A stretch of 64,000 nucleotides of DNA. It comes from Rugosimonospora acidiphila. Its GTDB lineage: Bacteria > Actinomycetota > Actinomycetes > Mycobacteriales > Micromonosporaceae. The notes below the pieces were generated by a model. The model was not told the origin of the DNA and ran no database searches. It was given only the letters and a program-made list of their open reading frames with translations. A program made the position numbers and the translations under genes. Position 1 is the stretch's first letter, and the number at the start of each line of letters is the position of its first letter. The DNA is taken from contig NZ_BAABJQ010000008.1 of the NCBI RefSeq assembly GCF_039543385.1, forward strand, positions 248,001-312,000, written 5' to 3'. Shown in pieces: positions 9,659 to 18,018 of the stretch.

Positions 9659-10887
9659 GTGGTGTGCCGTTCGGCCGGCGAGGGTTCCTGAGCGGAGTGC
9701 TGGGGGCCGGCGCCGGGGCCCTTGGCGCGACCGCGTTGACGGGCGCGACCGCGCACGCGGACGTCTCCGGCGCGGCGGCGACGCCGTCGGCGTTTCCGTT
9801 CCACGGTCCGCACCAGCAAGGCATCCTGACCCCGGCGCAGCGGTCCGGCCTCGTCGCGGCATTCGACGCCACAACGAGCAGCCGGGCCGAACTGGCCGAG
9901 TTGTTCCAGACGATCACCGCCCGGGCCCGTGCCCTGACCGCCGGTGGGGCGCCGGGCGATCTGGGCATCAGTGGGCCGCCGGCCGACAATGGCGTGCTCG
10001 GGCCGGGCGTGCCGGCGGACGGCCTGACGGTCACGCTCTCGGTGGGTGCATCCCTGTTCGACGCCCGCTTCGGCCTGGCCGCGCAGCGGCCCGCCAAGCT
10101 GACCACGATGCCGGACTTCCCCAACGACGCGCTGCGCCGTGAGCTGTGCGACGGCGATCTGCTGCTGCAGATCTGCGCCCACAACCCCGACACGGCCGTG
10201 CACGCGCTGCGCGAGATCAGCCGCGCCACCCGAGGTGGCATGCAACCGCGGTGGCGGCAGAGTGGTTTCGTGTCGCCCCCTCGCCCAGCCGGCACCCCAC
10301 GCAACCTGATGGGCTTCAAGGACGGCACCGCCAACCCCGACACCAGCGACGGGGCCGACATGGCGAAGCTGGTCTGGACCCGCGGCGGTGACGGCGAACC
10401 GGCCTGGACCACCGGTGGTTCGTACCACGTGGTCCGGTTGATCCGGATGCTCGTCGAGTTCTGGGACCGGGTGAACCTGCGTGAGCAGGAGAACATGATC
10501 GGACGGCGCAAGGACAGCGGCGCCCCGAATACCGGTAGCAGCGAGTTCGACGCGCCCGACTTCGTCCACGATCCCAGCGGAGAGTCCATTCCCACGAATG
10601 CGCACATCCGGCTGGCCAACCCGCGCACTGCGCAGACGGACTCGTCCCGCCTGCTGCGCCGGCCCTACAACTACGACAACGGCGTCGACCCGAACGGCCA
10701 ACTCGATATGGGACTGGTCTTCATCGCCTTCAACCAGGACCTGGAACGGCAGTTCGCCGCCGTCCAGAAGCGGCTCGTCGACGAACCGCTGGTCGACTAC
10801 ATCTCTCCCTACGGTGGGGGCTATTTCTTCGCACTGCCCGGAGTTCAGGACCCGCGCGACTGGTTCGGCCGCGGCCTGCTCGCCTGA
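9655..10887 (+). CDS. efeB: EfeB, Tat-exported DyP-type haem peroxidase
   Basis: 410 residues. The N-terminus has a twin-arginine signal (R8-R9-G-F-L, then a hydrophobic stretch ending in A-H-A). The dye-decolourising peroxidase signature G-F-K-D-G-T-A-N-P places the catalytic Asp at about 223. The proximal haem histidine is expected at about 317 in N-A-H-I-R-L-A-N-P. EfeB is exported folded with its haem and works with EfeO in ferrous iron or haem-iron acquisition. The ATG overlaps the efeO stop by four bases. The length is normal for the family and all signature residues are present. Confidence 0.94.
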   Translation: MSGVPFGRRGFLSGVLGAGAGALGATALTGATAHADVSGAAATPSAFPFHGPHQQGILTPAQRSGLVAAFDATTSSRAELAELFQTITARARALTAGGAPGDLGISGPPADNGVLGPGVPADGLTVTLSVGASLFDARFGLAAQRPAKLTTMPDFPNDALRRELCDGDLLLQICAHNPDTAVHALREISRATRGGMQPRWRQSGFVSPPRPAGTPRNLMGFKDGTANPDTSDGADMAKLVWTRGGDGEPAWTTGGSYHVVRLIRMLVEFWDRVNLREQENMIGRRKDSGAPNTGSSEFDAPDFVHDPSGESIPTNAHIRLANPRTAQTDSSRLLRRPYNYDNGVDPNGQLDMGLVFIAFNQDLERQFAAVQKRLVDEPLVDYISPYGGGYFFALPGVQDPRDWFGRGLLA

Positions 10888-10953
10888 ACGTGGCGGTCCG
10901 CTGGTACCTGCGGTACGACCTCTCATACCGGGGTAGCCCAGCTGCCCGCCGCA

Positions 10954-10986
10954 TGGCCTCGGCGCGCCGAGGAGGCGAGCCGAGGC
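10954..10986. terminator. Stem-loop between convergent efeB and C40 hydrolase genes
   Basis: Perfect 9-bp arms GGCCTCGGC (10954-10962) and GCCGAGGCC (10978-10986) enclose a loop that can itself fold. The position, just after efeB and after the 3' end of the minus-strand gene, suits a bidirectional terminator. There is no clear U-tract. Confidence 0.5.
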
Positions 10987-11002
10987 CCGGTTGCTTGACC
11001 GG

Positions 11003-11839
11003 TCAGTGGTTCGCCTGGAACCAGGGCTGGGTCCAGCCGAGGTACGGCTTGCCCCAGCGGCTTTCGATCGTTGCGATCGTGGTGACGGTCAGCGTGCCGT
11101 TGCCGCCGATGTCGCTGGAGACGAACTGGCCACCGCCGATAGAGATCATCACGTGACCCGCGCCACCGCTGAAGAACGCCAGACCGCCGGCCGGGACGTT
11201 GCGGTCACCCGCGTGCTTGTACGCTGACGGCACCGCGAGCCAGTGGTTGTAGGCCGTGGTCGAGCCGGACGCGCCCCACCCGTACGCGAGGCCGACCACG
11301 TGGTCGCACCGGTCGTAATAGTCGGCGTTGTAGGTGGTGGCCTCGTGCGACTTGGCCCAGGACACCGCCTGGGCGCAGGTGTTCGGGTCGCCAAGGCCGG
11401 AGGTCGAGCAGGTGCTGCCGCCTGAGCTGAGGAACTGGTGCGAGGCGTTCTCGTTCATCAGAGTGGCGTTGAGGTTGCCCTTGGCCCCGGCGGTGATGTC
11501 CTGATAGGAGCCGGCGTAGCTGGTGTTGTAGTAGACGCGTACGGTCTGGCTGCTGCGGTTCCACACCGACGCGGCATTGTTCTTGATGCAGGTGCCCTGG
11601 CCGTTTCCCGGGCCCTTGAAGTCGTAGCAGGTCGGTTCGGTCGTGCCGTAGTCGCTGACCGAACTCGTGAAGTCCGACACCGAGCCCTGCTCGCTGCTGT
11701 TGTAGTAGTAGCAGAATTCGCCGCTGTCGCAGACGCCGTCACGCGAGGCCGCACTGGCGGGCTGGGCAAAGAGCAGGATCGGCGCGGCGAGTGCCAACAG
11801 GGCCGCCGCACCGGTGAGGACGCGGGGGAGCATCTTCAT
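11003..11839 (-). CDS. Secreted C40-like cysteine hydrolase with I36-inhibitor-like N-terminal domain
   Basis: 278 residues from the ATG at 11839, chosen because AGAAGGAG sits 7-8 bases before it. A Sec signal peptide ends near A-S-A-A-S. Residues of about 40-125 form a Cys-rich domain like peptidase-inhibitor family I36 / crystallin-like domains (C-D-S-G-E-F-C-Y-Y). The C-terminal 120 residues resemble NlpC/P60-type (C40) peptidoglycan hydrolases: a candidate nucleophile Cys in Y-Y-D-R-C-D-H-V and a candidate His in G-A-G-H-V-M-I-S-I-G. The ending G-W-T-Q-P-W-F-Q is shared with the divergent neighbour. Likely a secreted wall-modifying enzyme; the exact bond cut is not known. Confidence 0.8.
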   Translation of the reverse strand: MKMLPRVLTGAAALLALAAPILLFAQPASAASRDGVCDSGEFCYYYNSSEQGSVSDFTSSVSDYGTTEPTCYDFKGPGNGQGTCIKNNAASVWNRSSQTVRVYYNTSYAGSYQDITAGAKGNLNATLMNENASHQFLSSGGSTCSTSGLGDPNTCAQAVSWAKSHEATTYNADYYDRCDHVVGLAYGWGASGSTTAYNHWLAVPSAYKHAGDRNVPAGGLAFFSGGAGHVMISIGGGQFVSSDIGGNGTLTVTTIATIESRWGKPYLGWTQPWFQANH

Positions 11840-12255
11840 TCCGGGTGCTCCTTCTTGTGTCATCGATGGTTCCCGGGGTCCTTCAAACTTGTGGGGCGGG
11901 AGCTGACGTCGTGATCGGGTGATAACCAAGCGGGCTTGCCGCAGCTCCGCTGACGTGGTTCGGGTCGGGAACACCCCGACCCAGCAATCCGCCGCCGCCC
12001 AACGACGCCCTCGCCGAGCCACCCGCGCCCGGCACCCCTGGAACGCCGCAGCCACAACGCTCCAGAGCAACGTGTATACATGTGGATCAATTTGATTGAT
12101 GTATGTGGATGGCTTGGGCGAGCATACCTTCCCGAGGGGCCCGCGTGAAGGAATCGAGCAGACCCAAGCCCCAATGCGCACCCGCTGGTCGAACCAGCCA
12201 CATATTTCTATTGATCGGCATACTGTCGGGAAACCTTCATGAGGGACGAGAGCCC
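11840..12255. promoter_or_regulatory. Divergent intergenic region with small inverted repeat
   Basis: The 416 bases between the two divergent C40-type genes hold no convincing gene. AT-rich islands stand out at 12073-12110 and 12198-12215. The first contains the hairpin ATCAA-tttga-TTGAT (12086-12100), flanked by related ACAT and ATGT steps, which could be an operator for one or both genes. No -35/-10 pair could be assigned with confidence, and no ydaO-type riboswitch core was recognised. Confidence 0.4.
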
Positions 12256-13019
12256 GTGAACCCTGATAGAAACCGGGTGCGTCGCGGACTTCAGCTCACC
12301 GGTGCCGCACTCACCGGTACCGTGGCCGCGATGCTCGCCTTCGCCGGGCCGCCGCCGCCACCGGTACCGTGCACACCGCCGGTGCGTCGCTGACCGTGCG
12401 CTCTGGGCCGCACACCACCTCCGCCGCGGTCGGTTCGGTCGCCAACGGCGCGACGGTCAACTTCAGCTGCCAGACCACCGGCGACACGGTCACCGGCACG
12501 TACGGGAAGAGCAACATCTGGGACAAGATCTCGACCGGGTACGTCAGCGACACGTACGTCTACACCGGCTCCGACGGCACCGTGGCGCCAGCCTGCGGCG
12601 CGGGCCAGGCGTGCTCGGCGGCGGGCCTGGCCGACCCGAACGGCTGCGCGGCGGCCGTGTCCTGGGCCAAGTCCCACGAGACGACCGCGTACCACGCCGA
12701 CTACTACAACCGCTGCGACCACGTGATGGCTCTGGCGTACGGGTTCCCGGCCAGCGGCTCCACCACGGCGCTGGTGCACTGGCAGGCGGTACCGGCGAAG
12801 TACAAGCACGCGGGCGACCGCACCGTACCCGCCGGCGGGCTCGCCTTCTTCGGTGGCGGCGCCGGCCACGTGATGATCTCCATCGGTGGCGGGAAGTTCG
12901 TATCCAGCGACATCCACGGCGACGGCACGCTGACCGAGACGACCATCGCCCAGATCGAAGACTCCTGGGGCAAGCCGTACCTCGGCTGGACCCAGCCCTG
13001 GTTCCAGTACAACCATTAG
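12256..13019 (+). pseudogene. C40-like secreted hydrolase with SH3 domain, broken by a 1-base frameshift
   Basis: GTG 12256 follows a GAGGGA ribosome-binding site (12241-12246). It begins a signal peptide (R-R-G-L-Q-L-T-G-A-A-L ... L-A-F-A-G) that runs into a stop at 12391-12393. From about 12362 the next frame continues a sensible protein: bacterial SH3-like domain (A-G-A-S-L-T-V-R-S-G-P), then the same C40-like domain as the divergent gene (N-R-C-D-H-V; G-A-G-H-V-M-I). Restoring one base in the CCG run at 12347-12360 joins signal and mature protein into about 254 residues. The cause may be a sequencing error in a GC-rich microsatellite, a real mutation, or slippage used as a switch. Confidence 0.75.
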
Positions 13020-13205
13020 AACCGTTGACCGGGCGGCGATCCGGCCGCAGGCAGCGCATCACGCAGCGCCTGCGCGGTTGGTCGACGCCCGGTCGGCCTG
13101 GGTCGGCTCGGCCGATCCAGCCGGGTGGTAATCCAGGTCCGGGTCCGCCGCCTGGTGTACCTCGACCCGAGGCCGCCGTCACACCTTCGGTGAGTGAATT
13201 CCTGG
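13020..13205. other. Non-coding stretch
   Basis: After the C40 gene I see no supported gene here. Open frames on both strands lack start signals and have the arginine/proline-rich composition of shadow frames. Confidence 0.5.
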
Positions 13206-13742
13206 CGGGTCCCCCGCGTGCTCGGGGTTGACGACTTCGCGCTCGGCCGACGCGAGCGTCGCACGGCGAGGTCGCGGACGGCGGCGTCTACGTCGGAACG
13301 ATCGCCGTCAACGCCATGGTGATCGGCAGCGCCGGACACCGCGCCCTCACCTCCGGTGGACTCGCCTTCGACCTGCCCACCACGGCGGCGCTGCCCACCG
13401 TCCACCCCGACGAACTCGCCGGCCGTTACTGGACCATGTTCACCACCCGTGACCGGATCGAGCAACTGCATCCCGTCATCGACTACAGGGCCGCCCGAGC
13501 TGGGGCATTAACCGACGCGCCGACCGCAGCAGTTGTCGCAGACGCTCGACGCCGTGGCAACCGCGTCGGCTATCGGTTGGTCGGGGACAACGACGCCCTC
13601 GCGGGAGATGCGCCAGGCTCACGTCGTCAATGGCGCCGTCCGCTCCCTCACCGCCGACACCCTCATCAACGAACTGGACCGCATCGCCGCGCGACGCGGT
13701 ATTCGCGAGTCAACCCATTCGCACCGATCCACTGATGTGTAG
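13206..13742 (+). pseudogene. Decayed coding remnants, possibly including an ISL3-type transposase scrap
   Basis: At 13209-13244 the translation V-P-R-V-L-G-V-D-D-F-A-L matches the well-known start of the ISL3 transposase catalytic region, but the frame dies soon after. From about 13273 another frame reads V-A-D-G-G-V-Y-V-G-T-I-A-V-N and on through R-Y-W-T-M-F-T-T-R-D-R-I with protein-like composition. From about 13510 to 13742 a third frame reads Q-Q-L-S-Q-T-L-D and later T-L-I-N-E-L-D-R-I. None has a start codon with a ribosome-binding site. I read this as a relic with frame losses. The non-transposase part was not recognised. Confidence 0.35.
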
Positions 13743-13758
13743 AAGTGTCTGGACACTT
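13743..13758. promoter_or_regulatory. Perfect 16-bp palindrome upstream of the GH5 gene
   Basis: AAGTGTC-TG-GACACTT (7-bp arms, 2-bp centre) lies about 250 bp upstream of the GH5 start at the edge of the remnant DNA. It may be an operator for the glycoside hydrolase. No adjacent regulator gene is present. The rest of the leader, 13759-14011, shows nothing else that I can name. Confidence 0.4.
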
Positions 13759-14011
13759 GCGCGAAACAAACAGTGGAGTGATGATGTTACCGCACACACC
13801 CCCAGTGTCACACAAGATCGCACAGACTTCGCCAATTGCCCCCACGTGGCGGTACCGGAGGCCGTCGACTCTCCTTGGCTGCGTCTCGCCCCAGCGTCTG
13901 CGATTCATCCGCCCCGTCGATGCCTCCCGTGACACCCGGGGGAGTCGTACCCGCTACGACAGCCGTACGTCGCCAAGCACCACTTCAGGGAAAAAAAGGG
14001 GAGTGCTTACG

Positions 14012-16609
14012 TTGGCAGATCATCGGTTAGCCAAGCAGCACCTGGCGCTCTGGTTGAGCTTCTGTCTGGTGCTCGTCGGCCTCGCGTCCATCGCGACGGC
14101 AGCACCGGCCCGCGCCGCGACCGCGGCCGTGTACGCACAGCCGTCGCACGCCGACGAGCCGCTGAACGAGCGGTTCAGGGGCGTGAACTGGGAGCGCAGC
14201 GGCGACAACTTCACGCCCGGGGTCCTGCTCCAGGACGGCCTCACCGCGACGGACAGCTACGACACGGTGTACCTGAAGGCCACCCAGATCCTCACCAGCC
14301 TGAAGAGCAACCTGAACATCAACACCGTCCGGTTGGGACTCAACGAGGCGACGGTCGCGGGCGCGTGGTGGACCAACTACGGCGCCGTCGTACAGGCCGC
14401 GACGGACCTGGACATGAACGTCGTCCTGAGCTTCTGGTCGCCGTCCAACGGCAGCGCCGGCAGCGCGGTTCCCTGCACGGACGGTACGTTCAACGGCTGC
14501 TACCCCGTGTCTGACTACGCCCCATGGTGGGCGATGTGGCAGAAGGTGATCGACACCTATGCCGCCGACGGCAACGTGTACCTCATGCCGTTCAATGAGG
14601 CGGCAGGCTACAGCGACACGGCGACCGGCTACGAGGGGCCGTCCGCGACCCAACTCGCGGACCTCGACGCCGCCTGGTTGACGCGGTACTCGGACTTCCC
14701 GCGCGGGCGGGTGATCCTCGGCGGCACCGGTGACGACTACTACCTGACGCTCGGCAAGGATCACCGCCTCGACGGCACGCTGCTCTCCTACCATCCGTAC
14801 TGCTCGTTCGGGCTGAACTTCCCGACCGAGGCAGCCTGGACACAGTGGATCAAGGGCCAGATCGCGGGCATGGAGTCCCGCACGGTGATCACCGAGTTCG
14901 GGCTCGGCGAGGGCGGCACGAACTTCGACGGCCAGCGCGACGGCAACAACTGCGTGTCCTATGTGTACGCGGTGACCGACTACGCGCGCGCCAACCACCT
15001 CGGCCTCATCTACTGGGACTACGGGAGCACGGATTCCTGGTCGGTCGCGACCCGCACCGGCAGCGGCACCACGGACGACCCGTACGCCACGCACATCCGC
15101 AACCAGTCCTTCGTCGACCGGCTCGAATGGGGATACGGGCTCGACCGGCCGTTGCTCCCGACCGTCACCTCGGTGGCGAACACGAGCTTCTATACCGGCT
15201 CATCCGCGAACAGTTTCACCGTGCGGACGACCGGCGATCCGGCCGCGAGCCTGACCGCGACCGGCGCCGGTGACGGTGGGACGTTGCCAGCCGGGGTCGG
15301 CCTCGTGGACAACGGCGACGGTACGGCCACGTTGTCGGGCGATCCGGCGTCGCTCGTCGCCGGCACCTACCCGATCACGCTCAAGGCGCAGAACAGCCAG
15401 GGCTCCTCGACCCAGACCCTCACGCTGACCGTGGTCGCCGGGGCGCCGCCCGCACCAACCACCGGCGTGATCGCGGGCAGGATCACCGACGCCGCCGGCC
15501 ACCCGCTGGCCGCCGTCTGCGCACACGTGTTCCTGGCGTCGTCGCTGCCGACCTACCGGGGCAACAACTACGCGCCGGCCACCTACCAGGCCTGCAGCGC
15601 GAGTGACGGCACCTACTCGATCCCGCTCGTGAACCCGGGCAGCGCCAGATACAACGTCCAGTTCATCGATCAGAACGCCACGTACCTACCGTCGTGGTAC
15701 GGCGACACGAGTGGACCGGGCACGGGTGCCCTCATCGGCTACAACCACCCGGGGACGCCGATCACGGTGACGGCCAACACCACGACCACTGTGGACGCCA
15801 CCATGCAGCCGATTCCCTCGGGCATCACGGTTTCATCGACCGGGAAGGCGGCACCACCCAACACGTGGTCGGTCTCCGGCACAATCACGGTCACCAACCA
15901 CAACAACGTCCCGCTGAGCGGCGTGACCGTCACCGACTCGGTGAACGATCCGAACGCGAAGTGCGTTGTCACGGGCGGTACCGGAGCCACAATCGCGGCG
16001 TCGCCGCTGTACCCCGGCGCGCTGGTGACGGCGGACTTCCCGTACACCTGCACATACTCCGCGCCGCCGGCGACGGTGAGCGAGGTCGACACGGCGAGGG
16101 CCACCTGGGACTTCAACACGAACGTCCCCAATGACTCCTACCAATACACCCAGCAGTTCGATACCGCGCCGGCGTGGAGCGCGTCGGCGGTGTACGACAA
16201 TGGCGATCTGGTCAGCAGCCAGGGGGCGATCTACCAGGCCTCGTGGTGGACGCAGAACCAGCAGCCGGGCGACCCGAACGGTCCGTGGCAGGAAATGGCC
16301 GTAACCAGTGGCGGCGTACCGCTGTGGACGCCATCGCGGATCTTCAACACCGGTGACGTGGCGGTCTACCAGGGCGACACGTTCCGGGCGCGCTGGTACA
16401 CCCGCAACCAGCAGCCAGGAGACCCCAATGGCCCGTGGGAGCAAGTGGCCCCCCAGCCGCCAGAGGGTGGCCCGGCCGCTTGGACCGCGACGACGGTATA
16501 CACCGCCGGTGACCAGATCTCCTACTCCGGTCACGTATACGAGGCCCAGTGGTGGACCCGCAACCAGGCTCCGGGCGACCCCAACGGCCCATGGAAGCTG
16601 ATCAGCTAG
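14012..16609 (+). CDS. Secreted GH5-like glycoside hydrolase with three chitin/cellulose-binding modules
   Basis: 865 residues from TTG 14012, chosen because AAGGGGAG (13996-14003) sits 8 bases before it. Longer upstream starts give an arginine-rich leader without signal character. A signal peptide ends at about P-A-R-A-A. The catalytic (beta/alpha)8-type domain has the acid/base pair N-E in M-P-F-N-E-A (Glu about 196) and the nucleophile in V-I-T-E-F-G-L-G (Glu about 295), as in family GH5 of clan GH-A. Then follow an Ig-like putative domain (about 390-470), a carboxypeptidase-regulatory-like region, a DUF11-like beta domain, and three CBM5/12 repeats each ending P-G-D-P-N-G-P-W. The role is extracellular glycan degradation; the substrate is undetermined. 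A TTA codon is the sixth codon (14027). Confidence 0.88.
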   Translation: MADHRLAKQHLALWLSFCLVLVGLASIATAAPARAATAAVYAQPSHADEPLNERFRGVNWERSGDNFTPGVLLQDGLTATDSYDTVYLKATQILTSLKSNLNINTVRLGLNEATVAGAWWTNYGAVVQAATDLDMNVVLSFWSPSNGSAGSAVPCTDGTFNGCYPVSDYAPWWAMWQKVIDTYAADGNVYLMPFNEAAGYSDTATGYEGPSATQLADLDAAWLTRYSDFPRGRVILGGTGDDYYLTLGKDHRLDGTLLSYHPYCSFGLNFPTEAAWTQWIKGQIAGMESRTVITEFGLGEGGTNFDGQRDGNNCVSYVYAVTDYARANHLGLIYWDYGSTDSWSVATRTGSGTTDDPYATHIRNQSFVDRLEWGYGLDRPLLPTVTSVANTSFYTGSSANSFTVRTTGDPAASLTATGAGDGGTLPAGVGLVDNGDGTATLSGDPASLVAGTYPITLKAQNSQGSSTQTLTLTVVAGAPPAPTTGVIAGRITDAAGHPLAAVCAHVFLASSLPTYRGNNYAPATYQACSASDGTYSIPLVNPGSARYNVQFIDQNATYLPSWYGDTSGPGTGALIGYNHPGTPITVTANTTTTVDATMQPIPSGITVSSTGKAAPPNTWSVSGTITVTNHNNVPLSGVTVTDSVNDPNAKCVVTGGTGATIAASPLYPGALVTADFPYTCTYSAPPATVSEVDTARATWDFNTNVPNDSYQYTQQFDTAPAWSASAVYDNGDLVSSQGAIYQASWWTQNQQPGDPNGPWQEMAVTSGGVPLWTPSRIFNTGDVAVYQGDTFRARWYTRNQQPGDPNGPWEQVAPQPPEGGPAAWTATTVYTAGDQISYSGHVYEAQWWTRNQAPGDPNGPWKLIS

Positions 16610-16630
16610 CCCGAAGTCGCTGATTGACGT

Positions 16631-16669
16631 AGCAGGCGAATCCCCTGGTAGCCGGGGGGTTCGCCTGCT
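16631..16669 (+). terminator. Terminator after the GH5 gene
   Basis: A hairpin with arms AGCAGGCGAA (16631-16640) and TTCGCCTGCT (16660-16669) is extended inward by CCCC/GGGG pairing. It begins 22 bases after the GH5 stop codon. Confidence 0.8.
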
Positions 16670-16856
16670 TGGCGCGTGGGTTGTTCCGCGGCCGGCCCGA
16701 AGCTCCAGACATACCGATGATCGGCCCCAACCGAAGCAGGAGGGCCTCTTCCGCTGCGGGTCAGCCCTTCCGGTGGCGAACGCGGTAAATCCTCACATTC
16801 GGGCATGACTGTCCGGACGATTGAGGAGCCTATCGTTCCTTACCGGGAGGTTTCAC

Positions 16857-17687
16857 GTGAAATCACCTCGTTGGCTCTTCGCCATACTCTTCGGCACGGT
16901 CCTGGCGCTGGTCCCCAGCACCGTATCGATGGCGAGCCCGTCCACCGTCACCGCCCAAGCGGCGGCCGATGCCGGCGACTCCGTCAGTGGGGCCCCGCGG
17001 ACATCGACTCCGCCACCGCCCCAGAGTCTCTGCGATCCCGGCGCGCCGCCGAACGCGCCGCAGACCACCGCGTTCTACAACAACAATGCGCTGTTCGGCC
17101 CGCTCAACCTGCCCACTGCCTCGCCGGTCGGCCCGCTGCTGGCCGGCTACCAGCGCTTCGGCGCGCAGTCCGAGAGCGAATGGCTGAAGAACTACACCGT
17201 ACCCGCGACCAGCACTACCCCGGTCCGGCTGTTCTTCCCTCCACAGAACGGCTATGTGCTCGGCCCCGACGGCAAGGCGGCAAAGACCCGACAGACCCTG
17301 CTCCCCGGCTACCGCCTCGACCGCTTCGGCTTCACCGGAGGCACGTTCCTGTCCCCGATCGGCACGGCCTTCAACGCTCGCTCGCTGCCGCCGCAGAACC
17401 TGAGCACGCCGCCGTTCCCGCCGGACACCGCCCCGGCGCCGCTGGCGAACTACCACACCTACTGCATCCTGAAGCCGTTCAGCGTGGATTCGGGCTCGAT
17501 CGCACCGTGGTTCGCCCAGCCCGGCGGGGGCACCCAGTTCGAGCTCAACCAGGCGTACTTCCCGCAGGCGACGACCACGGTGACCGTGCAGTGGCTGATC
17601 GACCACAAGTTCATCACCGAGGAGTACCTGGACGGCACCTGCGTGGATCAGGATGGTTGGGCGGCGCCCTCGGGCGCGTGCAGCTGA
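16857..17687 (+). CDS. Exported TNT-domain NAD glycohydrolase toxin
   Basis: 276 residues from GTG 16857, with GGGAGG (16845-16850) six bases ahead. A signal peptide (K-S-P-R-W-L-F-A-I-L-F ... S-M-A) is followed by a Pro-rich linker and a C-terminal TNT domain. The family marks are G-Y-R-L-D-R-F-G, then G-G-T-F-L-S-P-I-G-T, then K-P-F-x-V-x-S-G-x-I-A-P-W-F, then P-G-G-G-T-Q-F with Gln at about 227. In the founding tuberculosis necrotizing toxin the equivalent Gln is needed for NAD+ hydrolysis. Here the domain is on a plain secreted protein, without a pore or ESX partner. The next gene, 18 bases on, is the probable immunity gene. Confidence 0.88.
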   Translation: MKSPRWLFAILFGTVLALVPSTVSMASPSTVTAQAAADAGDSVSGAPRTSTPPPPQSLCDPGAPPNAPQTTAFYNNNALFGPLNLPTASPVGPLLAGYQRFGAQSESEWLKNYTVPATSTTPVRLFFPPQNGYVLGPDGKAAKTRQTLLPGYRLDRFGFTGGTFLSPIGTAFNARSLPPQNLSTPPFPPDTAPAPLANYHTYCILKPFSVDSGSIAPWFAQPGGGTQFELNQAYFPQATTTVTVQWLIDHKFITEEYLDGTCVDQDGWAAPSGACS

Positions 17688-17705
17688 GCGGACAGGAGGT
17701 CGGGA

Positions 17706-17984
17706 GTGGACCGGCACCAGGTATACCGGGCGCTGCTGGCGGCCGGGCTGTCTCCGGACGCCTTCGAACTGGAGGACGTGCACGAGCACGTGCCGGTCCC
17801 TCCCGACTTTTGGTTCCTCCGCCGCTCGCCGGGTGGCGGCTGGGAGATCGGTCCCTACGAACGCGGCACGTACGACGCCCGCGAGCGGTTCGACACCGAG
17901 GAGGAGGCGTGCGCCCGCCTCTACGTCTCCCTCACCGGCCGCCCCGCCCCACCCTGTACCAGCCAGCCGGGGAAACGCGAATAG
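17706..17984 (+). CDS. Small cytosolic protein, probable immunity factor of the TNT toxin
   Basis: 92 residues from GTG 17706 behind a good AGGAGG site (17694-17699). It is acidic, with no signal peptide or membrane segment. Distinctive segments are G-G-G-W-E-I-G-P-Y-E-R-G and R-E-R-F-D-T-E-E-E-A-C-A. I did not assign it to a named immunity family. The immunity role rests on its place directly behind the toxin gene, its small size and its cytosolic character. NAD-degrading toxins normally need such a partner because they would deplete the producer's own NAD if misdirected. Confidence 0.65.
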   Translation: MDRHQVYRALLAAGLSPDAFELEDVHEHVPVPPDFWFLRRSPGGGWEIGPYERGTYDARERFDTEEEACARLYVSLTGRPAPPCTSQPGKRE

Positions 17985-18018
17985 GGCGCCAGCCAAACAC
18001 CAATGCTCCAGGCCAACC

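Noticed and set aside
9586..10926. 446-codon minus-strand frame opposite efeB
   Set aside because: Antisense shadow of a recognised haem peroxidase gene.
13759..14011. ydaO-type or other riboswitch before the secreted wall/glycan hydrolase genes
   Set aside because: The conserved core sequences of the ydaO family were not found here or at 11840-12255.
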